From JAXHUM01 sp034189325 (lineage in GTDB: Bacteria > Desulfobacterota > DSM-4660 > Desulfatiglandales > Desulfatiglandaceae), in contig JAXHUM010000002.1 of NCBI GenBank assembly GCA_034189325.1, positions 1 through 58,055 of the forward strand: a DNA stretch of 58,055 nucleotides, written 5' to 3'. A model generated the notes under the pieces. The model did no database searches. It saw only the letters and a program-made list of their open reading frames with translations, and was not told the origin of the DNA. Below are positions 1 to 7,950 of the stretch, one piece after another. The stretch's first letter is position 1. Each line of letters starts with the position of its first letter. Position numbers and translations under genes: made by a program.

Positions 1-208
1 CCTCAATCCCCCTGGTTGTGAGAATCGTTGTGAATTTCTCCGCCTGTTCGAGGAGATCCTTATCCGTTAAATCATCGATGACAGTGGTAACCAGAAGATA
101 AAAAAAGAGAAAGGCAACACCGGATGAAACAGTGAAGATAGCTCCGTACCAGAGCGTCAGGCGAAATGCCAGACTACGACCTATCTTGAGGAGGTCTCTT
201 AATGACAT
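1..208 (-). CDS. Sensor histidine kinase, N-terminal part only (runs off the left edge)
   Basis: The reading frame starts with ATG at 208 and continues off the window. The translation begins MSLRDLLKIGRSLAFRL and then has one clear membrane-spanning segment (about residues 17-41), followed by an acidic extracytoplasmic stretch. This is the usual N terminus of a membrane histidine kinase. Its start lies 35 bp inside the preceding response-regulator gene, the normal arrangement for a co-transcribed, translationally coupled two-component pair. The kinase core (HAMP, HisKA, HATPase) is outside the window, so the kinase call rests on context plus the membrane segment. The stimulus cannot be told; the partner resembles CusR-type regulators. 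Confidence 0.75.
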   Translation of the reverse strand, partial: MSLRDLLKIGRSLAFRLTLWYGAIFTVSSGVAFLFFYLLVTTVIDDLTDKDLLEQAEKFTTILTTRGIE

Positions 209-863
209 ATCCCACACCACGGACTGTGTGAATCAATTTCTCTGAAAAGCCCTTATCGATCTTGTCACGGAGCTTGCATATTCTTGCCTCGACTACGTTT
301 GTCTGCGGATCAAAGTGATAATCCCAAACATGTTCCATGATCATGGTCTTGGAAACCACCCTACCTGAGTTGCGCATAAGATATTCCAGTAAAGAAAACT
401 CCAGGGGCTGGAGTTCGATCTTCCTGCCTCCCCTTGTTGTCTCACGGGTGAGAAGATTGATGGAGAGGTCTCCGACTTCAAGATGTGTCGGCTCGGAAAT
501 GCCGCTTCCTCTCCTGATGAGGGCTTGAACTCGGGCAAGGAGCTCTGAAAAGGCAAAGGGCTTGGTCAGATAGTCATCACTTCCGGTCTGAAGACCTTTT
601 ACCCGATCGTCAACCGAACCCTTGGCGCTCAGAACAATAACGGGCGTATGGATTTTTTCGGCGCGCATTCTCTCTATCACTGACAGACCATCCAATTTAG
701 GGAGCATAATATCAATGATCGCCGCATCATAGGGTTCTGTTAAGGCCATATCAAGACCACTTATCCCATCTGCCTCGTGGTCTACGGCGAATCCTGCCGC
801 TTTTAGGCCTTTCACAATAAAGGAGGCAATCTTTTGATCATCCTCAACAAGAAGCAATCGCAT
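174..863 (-). CDS. OmpR/PhoB-family DNA-binding response regulator
   Basis: A receiver domain fills about residues 1-115. It has the acidic pair in LLVEDD, the phosphoacceptor Asp in DIMLPKLDG and the conserved Lys in TKPF. A C-terminal winged-helix domain follows (about 125-225), ending in the typical HTVRGVGYVIK. The protein is 229 aa, normal for the family. I chose ATG at 863 because an AGGA lies 9 nt upstream; the in-frame TTG at 872 would leave no spacing from that site. The gene is first of a pair with the histidine kinase at 1-208 and is expected to activate or repress genes when phosphorylated by it. A promoter-like TTGACA/TATCAT lies upstream at 975-1004. The target genes are unknown. 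Confidence 0.93.
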   Translation of the reverse strand: MRLLLVEDDQKIASFIVKGLKAAGFAVDHEADGISGLDMALTEPYDAAIIDIMLPKLDGLSVIERMRAEKIHTPVIVLSAKGSVDDRVKGLQTGSDDYLTKPFAFSELLARVQALIRRGSGISEPTHLEVGDLSINLLTRETTRGGRKIELQPLEFSLLEYLMRNSGRVVSKTMIMEHVWDYHFDPQTNVVEARICKLRDKIDKGFSEKLIHTVRGVGYVIKRPPQDRS

Positions 864-974
864 AAGAGGCAATCCTAAATGGTCGGTTCTTCTAAGTCCA
901 TAAGTTTCGAAGATTCTCGATGCATACGCCTAAGACGGGACATCCCGATCACCGACTCTAAAGACATTTAACTG

Positions 975-1004
975 ATGATAATTTATCAAAATGATTTTTG
1001 TCAA
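975..1004 (-). promoter_or_regulatory. Sigma-70-like promoter for the two-component operon
   Basis: On the minus strand a perfect TTGACA (999-1004) is followed after 18 nt by TATCAT (975-980). Transcription would start near 968 and give a leader of about 100 nt before the response-regulator ATG at 863. Predicted from sequence only. Confidence 0.5.
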
Positions 1005-1100
1005 GAATAGCATGTACTTGCCATAGGGCTTATGAGGGATCTGCGGGGTATGCATCATGATGGATTTCGGCAAACCTTCATCGGAATTTCAAAAAAGCCC

Positions 1101-1129
1101 TTGAGCTTTGACATGTCTATGATTACAAT
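1101..1129 (+). promoter_or_regulatory. Possible promoter for the small Cys-rich gene
   Basis: TTGAGC (1101-1106) and TACAAT (1124-1129) are 17 nt apart, which fits a moderate sigma-70 promoter upstream of the gene at 1272. The -35 matches only four of six positions, so this is tentative. Confidence 0.35.
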
Positions 1130-1271
1130 TAAACCTAGGTGAGACATGATACCCTGAAGATGCGGCTCAATGCCATCAACGACACATGCCCTCCTGAGTC
1201 GCCAGACATCTTAACGGGATCTTGCATTCTCAAGGCGGTGATGAACATCTTCAGAAGAAAGGAGAATAGCC

Positions 1272-1502
1272 ATGACAGATCAAAAAGTCTCGATGGATGA
1301 AATGTTTTCATCCAGTTGCTCCTCATGCTCGGGGATGGAACCAATAAACACACAAGAAGCGCCGGAAGGTTGCTCGTTATGCGGAGAGCTTTGCAGACAA
1401 GATGATCAAGAATCACCTGTACGCCTTATTCAGTGCAACGATATGTGGGTTTGCGAAAATTGCGTTAAAGACCTGAAAAAGGAGTATGGAATAGAGGTCT
1501 AG
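1272..1502 (+). CDS. Small cysteine-rich protein, zinc-ribbon-like
   Basis: The gene encodes 76 aa and is preceded by GGAG 8 nt before the ATG. It has eight cysteines (residues 16, 19, 34, 37, 41, 55, 61 and 64). The pairs CSLC (34-37) and CENC (61-64) are spaced like the two knuckles of a zinc ribbon, with a basic and acidic C-terminal tail (VKDLKKEYG). The first pair (C16, C19) sits in a Ser-rich segment and may be separate. There is no signal peptide or membrane segment, so it is probably cytosolic. It stands alone between divergent and convergent neighbours. I do not recognise the family; metal binding is inferred from cysteine spacing only. Confidence 0.72.
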   Translation: MTDQKVSMDEMFSSSCSSCSGMEPINTQEAPEGCSLCGELCRQDDQESPVRLIQCNDMWVCENCVKDLKKEYGIEV

Positions 1503-1591
1503 GGTTTATCTTGCGCCATAGTCGTCGCGTGTCGAACCCTGCTGTAAGATACGATTGAAAATCATAACTGGAATAAGGCATGCCTAGGGCC

Positions 1592-1609
1592 TGTAGAGTT
1601 AACTCTACA
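1592..1609. repeat. 18-bp perfect palindrome
   Basis: TGTAGAGTTAACTCTACA is perfectly self-complementary with no loop. It lies in the gap between the Cys-rich gene and the convergent gene at 1756. A 10-bp palindrome, AGGCATGCCT, sits just upstream at 1576-1585. No U-run follows, so it does not look like a standard terminator. It could be a protein binding site. Confidence 0.7.
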
Positions 1610-1755
1610 CGGAGTTGAAGACAGTCCCTTTGAGATCAGCGCATAAATTCTGCCTGGCCATTCTGGGGCGTTGCACAGGCGAACGAAATGCCTGAGACCC
1701 TGTTCCCGGGGAGGCCCATGAACTGATAAGATTAATCCAAGAATTGTGAGGGTGT

Positions 1756-2145
1756 TTATTTCACGATCCGGAGTTTTGATCGTCTTTCTTTCCTTTCCTT
1801 TTTTTTCTTATGCTCAATGACTTCCAACACGGATGCCTTGCAGATAACGGAGGGCCTATCGTCGTTTTTCCAGTAGGCTGCTTTCTCATATCCAAGGTCC
1901 AGCATCCTGTCGGCGACCAGGATTGATGAGGAAAGGTCTTGAGAATAATTTGGCAATGGGCCATACACAATCCCGATTTTCTTATTCATATGTACTTCCA
2001 TATCCCCAAAGACCTCGTCAATAATGACTCTGTTGCCCATGACGATTTCAGACACGAGAATATCCAATTCCCGCCCCTCTTTCATTGAGAGGACGTCCTC
2101 CTTTGTCATTGACCCTATTCTCTCGTTGGTGTAAAAACCAGACAT
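1756..2145 (-). CDS. Phage ABA-sandwich-domain-like protein
   Basis: The product has 129 aa and starts at an ATG with AAGGA 5 nt upstream. Residues 20-112 carry the pattern I associate with the phage ABA sandwich family: GRELDILVSEIVMG near the start, then a PNYSQDL segment, then a short ICKASVLEVIE helix. The last 20 residues are strongly basic (KKKKERKERRSK), which is unusual and could bind nucleic acid. These domains are normally found in phage or prophage proteins of unknown function. No other phage gene is nearby, so this looks like an isolated or relic gene. The family assignment is by pattern memory and is moderately secure. Confidence 0.65.
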   Translation of the reverse strand: MSGFYTNERIGSMTKEDVLSMKEGRELDILVSEIVMGNRVIIDEVFGDMEVHMNKKIGIVYGPLPNYSQDLSSSILVADRMLDLGYEKAAYWKNDDRPSVICKASVLEVIEHKKKKERKERRSKLRIVK

Positions 2146-2283
2146 CAGATTCCTTACCGTCTTTCGGTTCGACCATGATCGATCAGAAGGATTAATAGTA
2201 ACTGGTTCAATTTAAACAAAAACTAGAGTTAAAGTAAAGCCAAAACCTTTGGAATATTAGGTCTTAATCATTCCTTCTTTATG

Positions 2284-2295
2284 CTCCGATCGGAG
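2284..2295. promoter_or_regulatory. 12-bp palindrome upstream of mtaD
   Basis: CTCCGATCGGAG is a perfect palindrome 33 bp before the mtaD start. It may be an operator for mtaD or a chance occurrence. Confidence 0.3.
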
Positions 2296-2328
2296 TATAT
2301 AGACTCCTTCGTCTGACAGGAATAATTG

Positions 2329-3642
2329 ATGATTCCAGCCGACATAATCATCCAAAACGGTACTGTACTGACCCAGGATTCTTGTGAACGAACCTACAAA
2401 GATGGGGCCGTCGCAGTAAGGGGAAATATCATTGTGGGGGTGGGGCCTTCAGACGAGTTTCGTTCGTGGAATGCGAACACCCTTATAGATGCCGGCGGCG
2501 GGATAATTATGCCTGGACTTGTCAACAGCCACGTCCATGTCCCGATGTCCTTGTTCAGAGGACTCGCAGATGATCTACCTTTGCTTCAATGGCTTAACGA
2601 TCATATTTTTCCTGCTGAAGCTCATCATATTAACCCGGAAACAGTCAGGATAGGGGCCCTCCTTTCAAGTGCTGAAATGATTCTCTCTGGGACAACAACC
2701 TTTTGTGACGGGTATTTTTTTGAACATGAAGTGGCCATGGCAGTCAAAGAGTCCGGCATGAGGGCGGTCCTAGGGCAGGGCGTTATTGATTTTCCTGCCC
2801 CAGGCGTGCCTAACCCCAATGAGAATATTCGTCATGCCTCCACATTCGCTCGAACATGGCTGGAAGGCTGGCCGTCGATAACACCATCCATATTCTGTCA
2901 TTCGCCTTACACCTGCTCAGCAGAGACCCTCAAGAGTGCCAAAGCCGCAGCAGATTCAATGGGAGTCCTTTTTCAAATCCATGCCTGTGAGACAAGGAAT
3001 GAATGGGATCGGATCAACTCTGAACAGGGGCGGACGCCGATTGCGTATCTCGATAGATTGGGGCTTTTAGATCAAAACACTCTGCTAGCCCATGTCGTAT
3101 GGGTGGACGATTATGATATTGATATTCTTGCAGAGAGGGAGGCAAAGGTCTCTCATAACCCTGAAAGCAACATGAAGCTCGCGTCAGGCATTGCCCCTAT
3201 TCCTAAGATGTTGAACGCCGGGATTACGGTAGGCATTGGTACGGATGGATGCGCAAGCAACAACAATCTGGATCTTCTTCAGGAAATGGATACTGCTTCA
3301 AAACTGCATAAGGTCCATGCCCTTGATCCGACAGTTATGGACTCTTCCACTCTATTGAAGATGGCGACAATCTGGGGTGCCCAGGCTGTCGGTCTGGATG
3401 ATAAAATCGGTTCTATTGAGGTAGGAAAAGAGGCGGACATCATCGTTATAGATACGGAAAGACCTCACCTCGTTCCCATGTATGACCCTGTATCTCACAT
3501 CATTTACGCTGTTAATGGTTCTGATGTGAGGGATGTCATGGTTGCGGGCAGGATACTTTTGAAGGACCGAAAACTCTTGACATTAGATGTGGATAAGCTC
3601 TTGGAGAGAGTCACCCTGCTTGAGAAATCAATAAAGAGGTGA
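2329..3642 (+). CDS. mtaD: 5-methylthioadenosine/S-adenosylhomocysteine deaminase-type amidohydrolase
   Basis: This 437-aa metal-dependent deaminase of the amidohydrolase superfamily shows the N-terminal beta segment, the metal pair in NSHVHVPM, a histidine in IHACETRNEWD, another in SHNPESNMKLASG, and the metal Asp in GIGTDGCASNNNLDL. The SNNNLDL sequence is typical of the MtaD/SahD branch, which deaminates S-adenosylhomocysteine or methylthioadenosine to the inosyl form. Other ATZ/TRZ chlorohydrolases share the fold, so the substrate is inferred. ATG at 2329 was chosen over the TTG just before it because AGGA lies 7 nt upstream. The gene is monocistronic and converges with plsC. It is probably cytosolic and part of AdoMet by-product salvage. 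Confidence 0.88.
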   Translation: MIPADIIIQNGTVLTQDSCERTYKDGAVAVRGNIIVGVGPSDEFRSWNANTLIDAGGGIIMPGLVNSHVHVPMSLFRGLADDLPLLQWLNDHIFPAEAHHINPETVRIGALLSSAEMILSGTTTFCDGYFFEHEVAMAVKESGMRAVLGQGVIDFPAPGVPNPNENIRHASTFARTWLEGWPSITPSIFCHSPYTCSAETLKSAKAAADSMGVLFQIHACETRNEWDRINSEQGRTPIAYLDRLGLLDQNTLLAHVVWVDDYDIDILAEREAKVSHNPESNMKLASGIAPIPKMLNAGITVGIGTDGCASNNNLDLLQEMDTASKLHKVHALDPTVMDSSTLLKMATIWGAQAVGLDDKIGSIEVGKEADIIVIDTERPHLVPMYDPVSHIIYAVNGSDVRDVMVAGRILLKDRKLLTLDVDKLLERVTLLEKSIKR

Positions 3643-3682
3643 GATCTGTTGTTAATGTCACTGATAAGCCTAGGCTCTGTTT

Positions 3683-4321
3683 TCAAAGACCCGAAAGCCT
3701 GGCGATCTCTTGCATCATGCATTCCAGGAACTCGTTGGCAGGAGTATATGAATCATGGTAGAAAGGCTCGCCAAATCTGATTCGTACCAAGATACGACCT
3801 TTCTTTTGTGAGTACTTGATCCCAGCAGGAACAAAGGGAACCTCGGTTTGGGAAAGGATCAGCCTTACCATACCGATGTGACCAGGTCCCATTCTGTCTT
3901 TGAAATAGGTCCCCTCAGGAAATAGAACAATCCCCTCATCTCTTTTCAAGAATTCAATGACGCTTTTCAGTGATTTTCTGCTTTTTAAGGGAGATGCGCG
4001 GTCAAGTGGAATCCCTCCCAGGGATTTGAGCAGCCACCCGCTCATGGGGTGTTTAAAGAGTTCATATTTGGCAATATAGTAGAGAGGCCTTGGCGAGGAA
4101 AGACCCAGAAGAGGGATATCTTCCCACCTCTGGTGCTTGGAGAGAATGACAAAAGCCCTCTTTCGGGGAATAGACTCGGTACCCTCTGCTGTTAGATGAA
4201 AAAAAAGAGAAAAGCTAAGCCTCGCCAGGGTCTTCGCAGGATAGAAGACCCATGGCTTCCTAATGTCCGCAGTTGGGTCAATAGTCGGATTATCCCCCCT
4301 ACTGGAGATGGAATCTGTCAT
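3683..4321 (-). CDS. plsC: 1-acyl-sn-glycerol-3-phosphate acyltransferase
   Basis: The 212-aa product has the four acyltransferase blocks in order: the HX4D catalytic motif in LSKHQRWEDI (about residue 60), GGIPLDR, VLFPEGTYF (about residue 140) and the VPFVPAGIKYS block. It would acylate lysophosphatidate at the inner face of the membrane in phospholipid synthesis. A hydrophobic stretch around residues 25-45 can anchor it. Its ATG overlaps the glmS stop codon as TAATG, so translation is probably coupled to glmS. The acyl donor (acyl-ACP or acyl-CoA) cannot be told. Confidence 0.9.
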   Translation of the reverse strand: MTDSISSRGDNPTIDPTADIRKPWVFYPAKTLARLSFSLFFHLTAEGTESIPRKRAFVILSKHQRWEDIPLLGLSSPRPLYYIAKYELFKHPMSGWLLKSLGGIPLDRASPLKSRKSLKSVIEFLKRDEGIVLFPEGTYFKDRMGPGHIGMVRLILSQTEVPFVPAGIKYSQKKGRILVRIRFGEPFYHDSYTPANEFLECMMQEIARLSGL

Positions 4322-6368
4322 TACTCCACAGTCACGCTTTTTGCCAGGTTACGCGGTTGGTCTATATCTCGGTTCAGCAGGTTGGCGCAATAGTAGGCCA
4401 GAAGCTGACAGGGGATAACGGCAAGGATTGGATACAGATAATGGAGTGTCGAAGGGATGTAAATGACCTCATCGGCGATCCTTCCAATTGTGTCATCACC
4501 CTCGGTGGCTATGGCAATGACCGGCCCCTTGCGGCTTTTGATTTCTTGGATATTGCTGATCATCTTGTCATACATATCATCCCTCGGCGCGATCGCTACG
4601 GTCGGCATATCAGGGTTGATCAGGGCAATGGGGCCATGCTTCATCTCGCCGGCGGCATAGCCTTCCGCGTGAATATAGGAGACCTCCTTCAGTTTCAGAG
4701 CCCCTTCCATGGCGATCGGGTAATTGTACTTCCGGCCCAGGAAGAGCCAATTGGAGCATTTGTAGTATCGTTCTGCTATGGCCTCAATATAGTTGGCCTG
4801 TGCAAGGACGTTCCTGAGCTCGTCAGGCAAGGCCTGCAAAGCTCGGATAGCCTCTACTCCCTCAGTGAGCGAAAGATTTTGATGCCGTCCCAGCAAAAGG
4901 GCCATCAAGATAAGTATGGTCAACTGGGAGGTAAAGATCTTCGTGGAGGCAACCCCTATCTCAGGACCTGCATGGTTGTAAATTCCTGCTTCTGTTTCCC
5001 TTGAAATCGAGCTGCCTACGACATTAACGATACCCAAAAGGCTTGCCCCTTTTCTTTTAGCTTCCCTCAGTGCGGCAAGCGTATCAGCGGTCTCCCCAGA
5101 TTGACTCAGGGCAATAATAAACGTATTGGGTGGAAAGTTGAGTTTGCGATAGCGAAATTCCGATGCGAGTTCAACCTCTACGTCTATTTCCGTCAGTCTT
5201 TCGAAGATATACCTACCCACGGACCCTGCATAATACGAGGTTCCGCAGGCCACAATGACCAGGTGTCTTGATTCTTTGAGCCTGTCCCAAACCGGTGCTA
5301 TCCCTCCAAGCTTGGGGACGCCCTCCCCCGGCTCAAGCCGGCCTCTCATGGCGTTTCTGATGGTCTCCGGTTGTTCGTATATCTCTTTGAGCATAAAATG
5401 GGGGAATCCATTCAGTTCTGCGTCTTCAGCCCGCCATTCAACCGTTTCGGCGCTTCTCTCAACCACCTTTGCCTGGGCCGTGGAAATGGAGAAGTCGTCA
5501 GACGTCAATACGGCCAGCTCATTTTCTTGAAGGTGGATCACACTATTTGTATATCTTACTATGGCAGAGACATCGGAAGCGGCAAAGTGTCCATCTTCGC
5601 TCAATCCCAATACCAAAGGACTTCCTCTTCTGGCAACAACCACTTTATCCGGATGATCTCTATGTATAACAGCGAGCCCGAAAGTTCCCTCAACCTGAGA
5701 CATGGTTTTCCTCACTGCCTCGTTCAGACTTCCGGCATAATTGAAGGCAATCAATTGGGTCAGGACTTCGGTATCTGTCTCAGACCTGAAAACAATCCCC
5801 TCCTTTTCCAGTCTCTTCTTGAGAAAGAGGTAGTTCTCAATGATGCCGTTGTGAATCAAGAAGACATTCTCATTCTGNNNNNNNNNNNNNNNNNNNNNNN
5901 NNNNNNNNNNNNNNNNNNNNNNNNNNNNNNNNNNNNNNNNNNNNNNNNNNNNNNNNNNNNNNNNNNNNNNNNNNNNNGGGTCAGGACTTCGGTATCTGTC
6001 TCAGACCTGAAAACAATCCCCTCCTTTTCCAGTCTCTTCTTGAGAAAGAGGTAGTTCTCAATGATGCCGTTGTGAATCAAGAAGACATTCTCATTCTGAT
6101 CTCTTTGGGGGTGCGCGTTCTGTTCACTCGGTTCACCATGTGTGGCCCAACGGGTATGGGCAATACCTACAGTACCCACCATGTTGAGGCCGTTGATCTT
6201 CTTCTCAAGTTCTACTATTTTTCCTACTGCACGATGACACTTGATCTGGTCTTCTGAGAAAATCGCCAGGCCTGCAGAATCATAACCACGATATTCCAGT
6301 TGCTTGAGACCTTCTAAAAGGATAGGCGTTACTCCCTTTCTACCGACATAACATATGATACCACACAT
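4321..6368 (-). CDS. glmS: Glutamine-fructose-6-phosphate aminotransferase (interrupted by an assembly gap)
   Basis: GlmS converts fructose-6-phosphate and glutamine to glucosamine-6-phosphate, the first step toward UDP-GlcNAc for peptidoglycan and lipopolysaccharide. The N terminus is MCGIICYVG, with Cys2 as the glutaminase nucleophile once Met is removed, followed by LEYRGYDSAG. Two SIS sugar-isomerase domains follow (SQSGETADTLAAL; GRKYNYPIAMEGALKLKE), and the protein ends in LAKSVTVE. Here the frame is split by 100 N (5878-5977) flanked by identical 121-bp copies. Removing the gap and one copy leaves 1827 nt, that is 608 codons plus stop in one frame, close to the E. coli length of 609 aa. 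The gene is therefore almost certainly intact. Start: ATG at 6368 with AAAGGAG 8 nt upstream. Confidence 0.95.
5757..5877. repeat. First copy of the 121-bp duplicated contig end
   Basis: This is identical over 121 bp to 5978-6098, on the other side of the N run. Both encode the same part of GlmS. The exact identity, the odd length typical of an assembler k-mer and the position at the gap edges indicate one unmerged overlap rather than a biological duplication. Confidence 0.93.
5878..5977. other. Assembly gap of exactly 100 N
   Basis: A run of exactly 100 N, the conventional spacer for a scaffold join of unknown length. The repeat on both sides implies that the true gap is negative (an overlap of 121 bp). 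Confidence 0.97.
5978..6098. repeat. Second copy of the 121-bp duplicated contig end
   Basis: Identical to 5757-5877. See that entry. Confidence 0.93.
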
Positions 6369-6621
6369 AGAAGACTCTCCTTTACTCGTTTAATCAGCTG
6401 ATACCCGTCGAACGGGTGGTTTGATGGAGACTCGTCGAAAAGGTCTCAAAGCATCGCTTATATTGCAGATGACTACCCAAGATCAAGGGCGGAGCTAGAA
6501 GTTGACGAAATATTTCAATCTCCCCCCATTGAGAAGATTCATGCCTGTCAAGACAAAAAGCCCTTTAAGGGTCACCAGCGCAAAGTCCATAACGCGATGT
6601 TTTGCTAAAAGCAATAATGGG

Positions 6622-7950
6622 CTAGGAGGCTGTATAGTAATAGTTGATAATACATCGGCCCAGTTCGCTCGCCCTTGTACCGAGTTTTTCACCATGAACA
6701 CACAGCACCGCAATGGACAACATATTTTTTTGATTATCGGGAATTGCGTAGGCTGTTATCCAATCGTACTTCAACGTATCCGTACGGTTGTTAATGGTAC
6801 CTGTTTTTGCGCCAAATTCATAATTTCTGAATATTTTTTTTCTGCGAAGTTGCCGGAATGACTTCCGGCATGTCCCGTATGTCACTGTATCGCCCATGAG
6901 CACCTTCAGGTCTTTAGCCGTTCCCATGCTTATGGAAGAGGCAAGCATTGATGACTGGTTTCGATACAGGACCTCCCCGGACCGGCTCAGGACACGTTTA
7001 ACCAAAAACGGCTCCATCATAACTCCGTTGTTGACGATTGTAGCTGTCAAAAGACCGGCATGGAGGGGAGAAATATGAGTGGCCTTGTTAAATCCGGAGG
7101 CCAGTTCGGCCACTTCGAAATCATCGTCCGGGACCTGAGCGGTACTCATCTCAACCGGCAGATCAAAGGATATCTGCCGGTCAAAAAGGAACTTCTCCGC
7201 ATATTCGTCCAAGACATCCTTCCCCAAATAGTGTATGCCAAGCTTTCCGAAGACCGAGTTGATTGAAGAAGCAAAGGCCCTTCTCAGACTGGTCTCTGAA
7301 ACATACCTCCCTTTTTTTTCTTCAAGTTGTTTTTTATAGAGTGTATGCCTTTGTCCCTTGAAAAAGACAGGTTGATCCGGCGTGAATCCGGCCAACTCCA
7401 GGGCTGCCGCAGCGGAAACGATCTTAAAAATACTGGCGGCCGGAAAATCAGCCTGAAGGCATATATTCTCCCACTTTCCGTTACCATTATAACTCGCTAA
7501 TGCAAGAGTGCTGCCATTGTTGGGATCCAACGCCACGACGGCGGCCTTGAGAGTCCTGGAACGTTTGAGGAGGCGAAGAATGTATTTCTGGAGACCTACA
7601 TTGAGAGATAATTCGGCCTTTAGCAGGAGATCCCCCTTTTTAATAGTGATTTCATTTTTGGGATCATCAAGGTCGAGGACTGAGCTTTCGAGGAGAGGTG
7701 CGAGCGTTTCTTTTGAGAGAGAAGAAGAAGAGGGCGATTCGTGATGATTTTGAGGCGAATGGTCGGCCCTGCTCAGATATTGAGGGACATTTGACCCTAT
7801 GAAGAACACAATGGCGCCAATTAAGAGAAAGCATCCAGCAAACAGTGACCACAGAGACCATCTCCTGAAGGTTCGGCCTTTCGGAAGACGCAACCGGCTT
7901 CTGGGCTCTGGATCTTGCCGGCCCAATGAAACATACTGATTAGATCTCAT
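6622..7950 (-). CDS. Penicillin-binding transpeptidase-domain protein
   Basis: The product is 442 aa. A basic cytoplasmic N terminus is followed by one membrane anchor (about residues 32-52) and a linker. From about residue 115 onward there is a transpeptidase domain with all three active-site motifs: SIFK (SxxK, with the acylated Ser), SIN (SxN) and KTG in GAKTGTINN. It should cross-link peptidoglycan on the outer face of the membrane. It is shorter than typical class B PBPs and has no recognisable dimerisation domain. Its ATG overlaps the serS stop as ATGA, so the two are translationally coupled. It is third from the end of the minus-strand run serS, this gene, glmS and plsC. A class D beta-lactamase-like role is less likely given the long anchored N terminus. 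Confidence 0.88.
   Translation of the reverse strand: MRSNQYVSLGRQDPEPRSRLRLPKGRTFRRWSLWSLFAGCFLLIGAIVFFIGSNVPQYLSRADHSPQNHHESPSSSSLSKETLAPLLESSVLDLDDPKNEITIKKGDLLLKAELSLNVGLQKYILRLLKRSRTLKAAVVALDPNNGSTLALASYNGNGKWENICLQADFPAASIFKIVSAAAALELAGFTPDQPVFFKGQRHTLYKKQLEEKKGRYVSETSLRRAFASSINSVFGKLGIHYLGKDVLDEYAEKFLFDRQISFDLPVEMSTAQVPDDDFEVAELASGFNKATHISPLHAGLLTATIVNNGVMMEPFLVKRVLSRSGEVLYRNQSSMLASSISMGTAKDLKVLMGDTVTYGTCRKSFRQLRRKKIFRNYEFGAKTGTINNRTDTLKYDWITAYAIPDNQKNMLSIAVLCVHGEKLGTRASELGRCIINYYYTAS

Larger units (their letters stand above)
864..1271. other. Intergenic region between divergent genes
   Basis: This 408-bp gap separates the minus-strand response regulator from the plus-strand Cys-rich gene. 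Besides the two promoter-like elements listed separately (975-1004 minus and 1101-1129 plus), I see no gene, RNA or repeat in it. Open frames here lack ribosome binding sites. Confidence 0.5.

Noticed and set aside
5856..6368. A separate truncated glmS or a tandem duplication of its 5' part
   Set aside because: The duplicated part is exactly the 121 bp flanking a 100-N spacer and collapses to one intact frame.
6369..6621. A glmS ribozyme/riboswitch in the glmS leader
   Set aside because: The 250-bp leader shows none of the conserved ribozyme core that I could recognise, and this element is largely restricted to Firmicutes.
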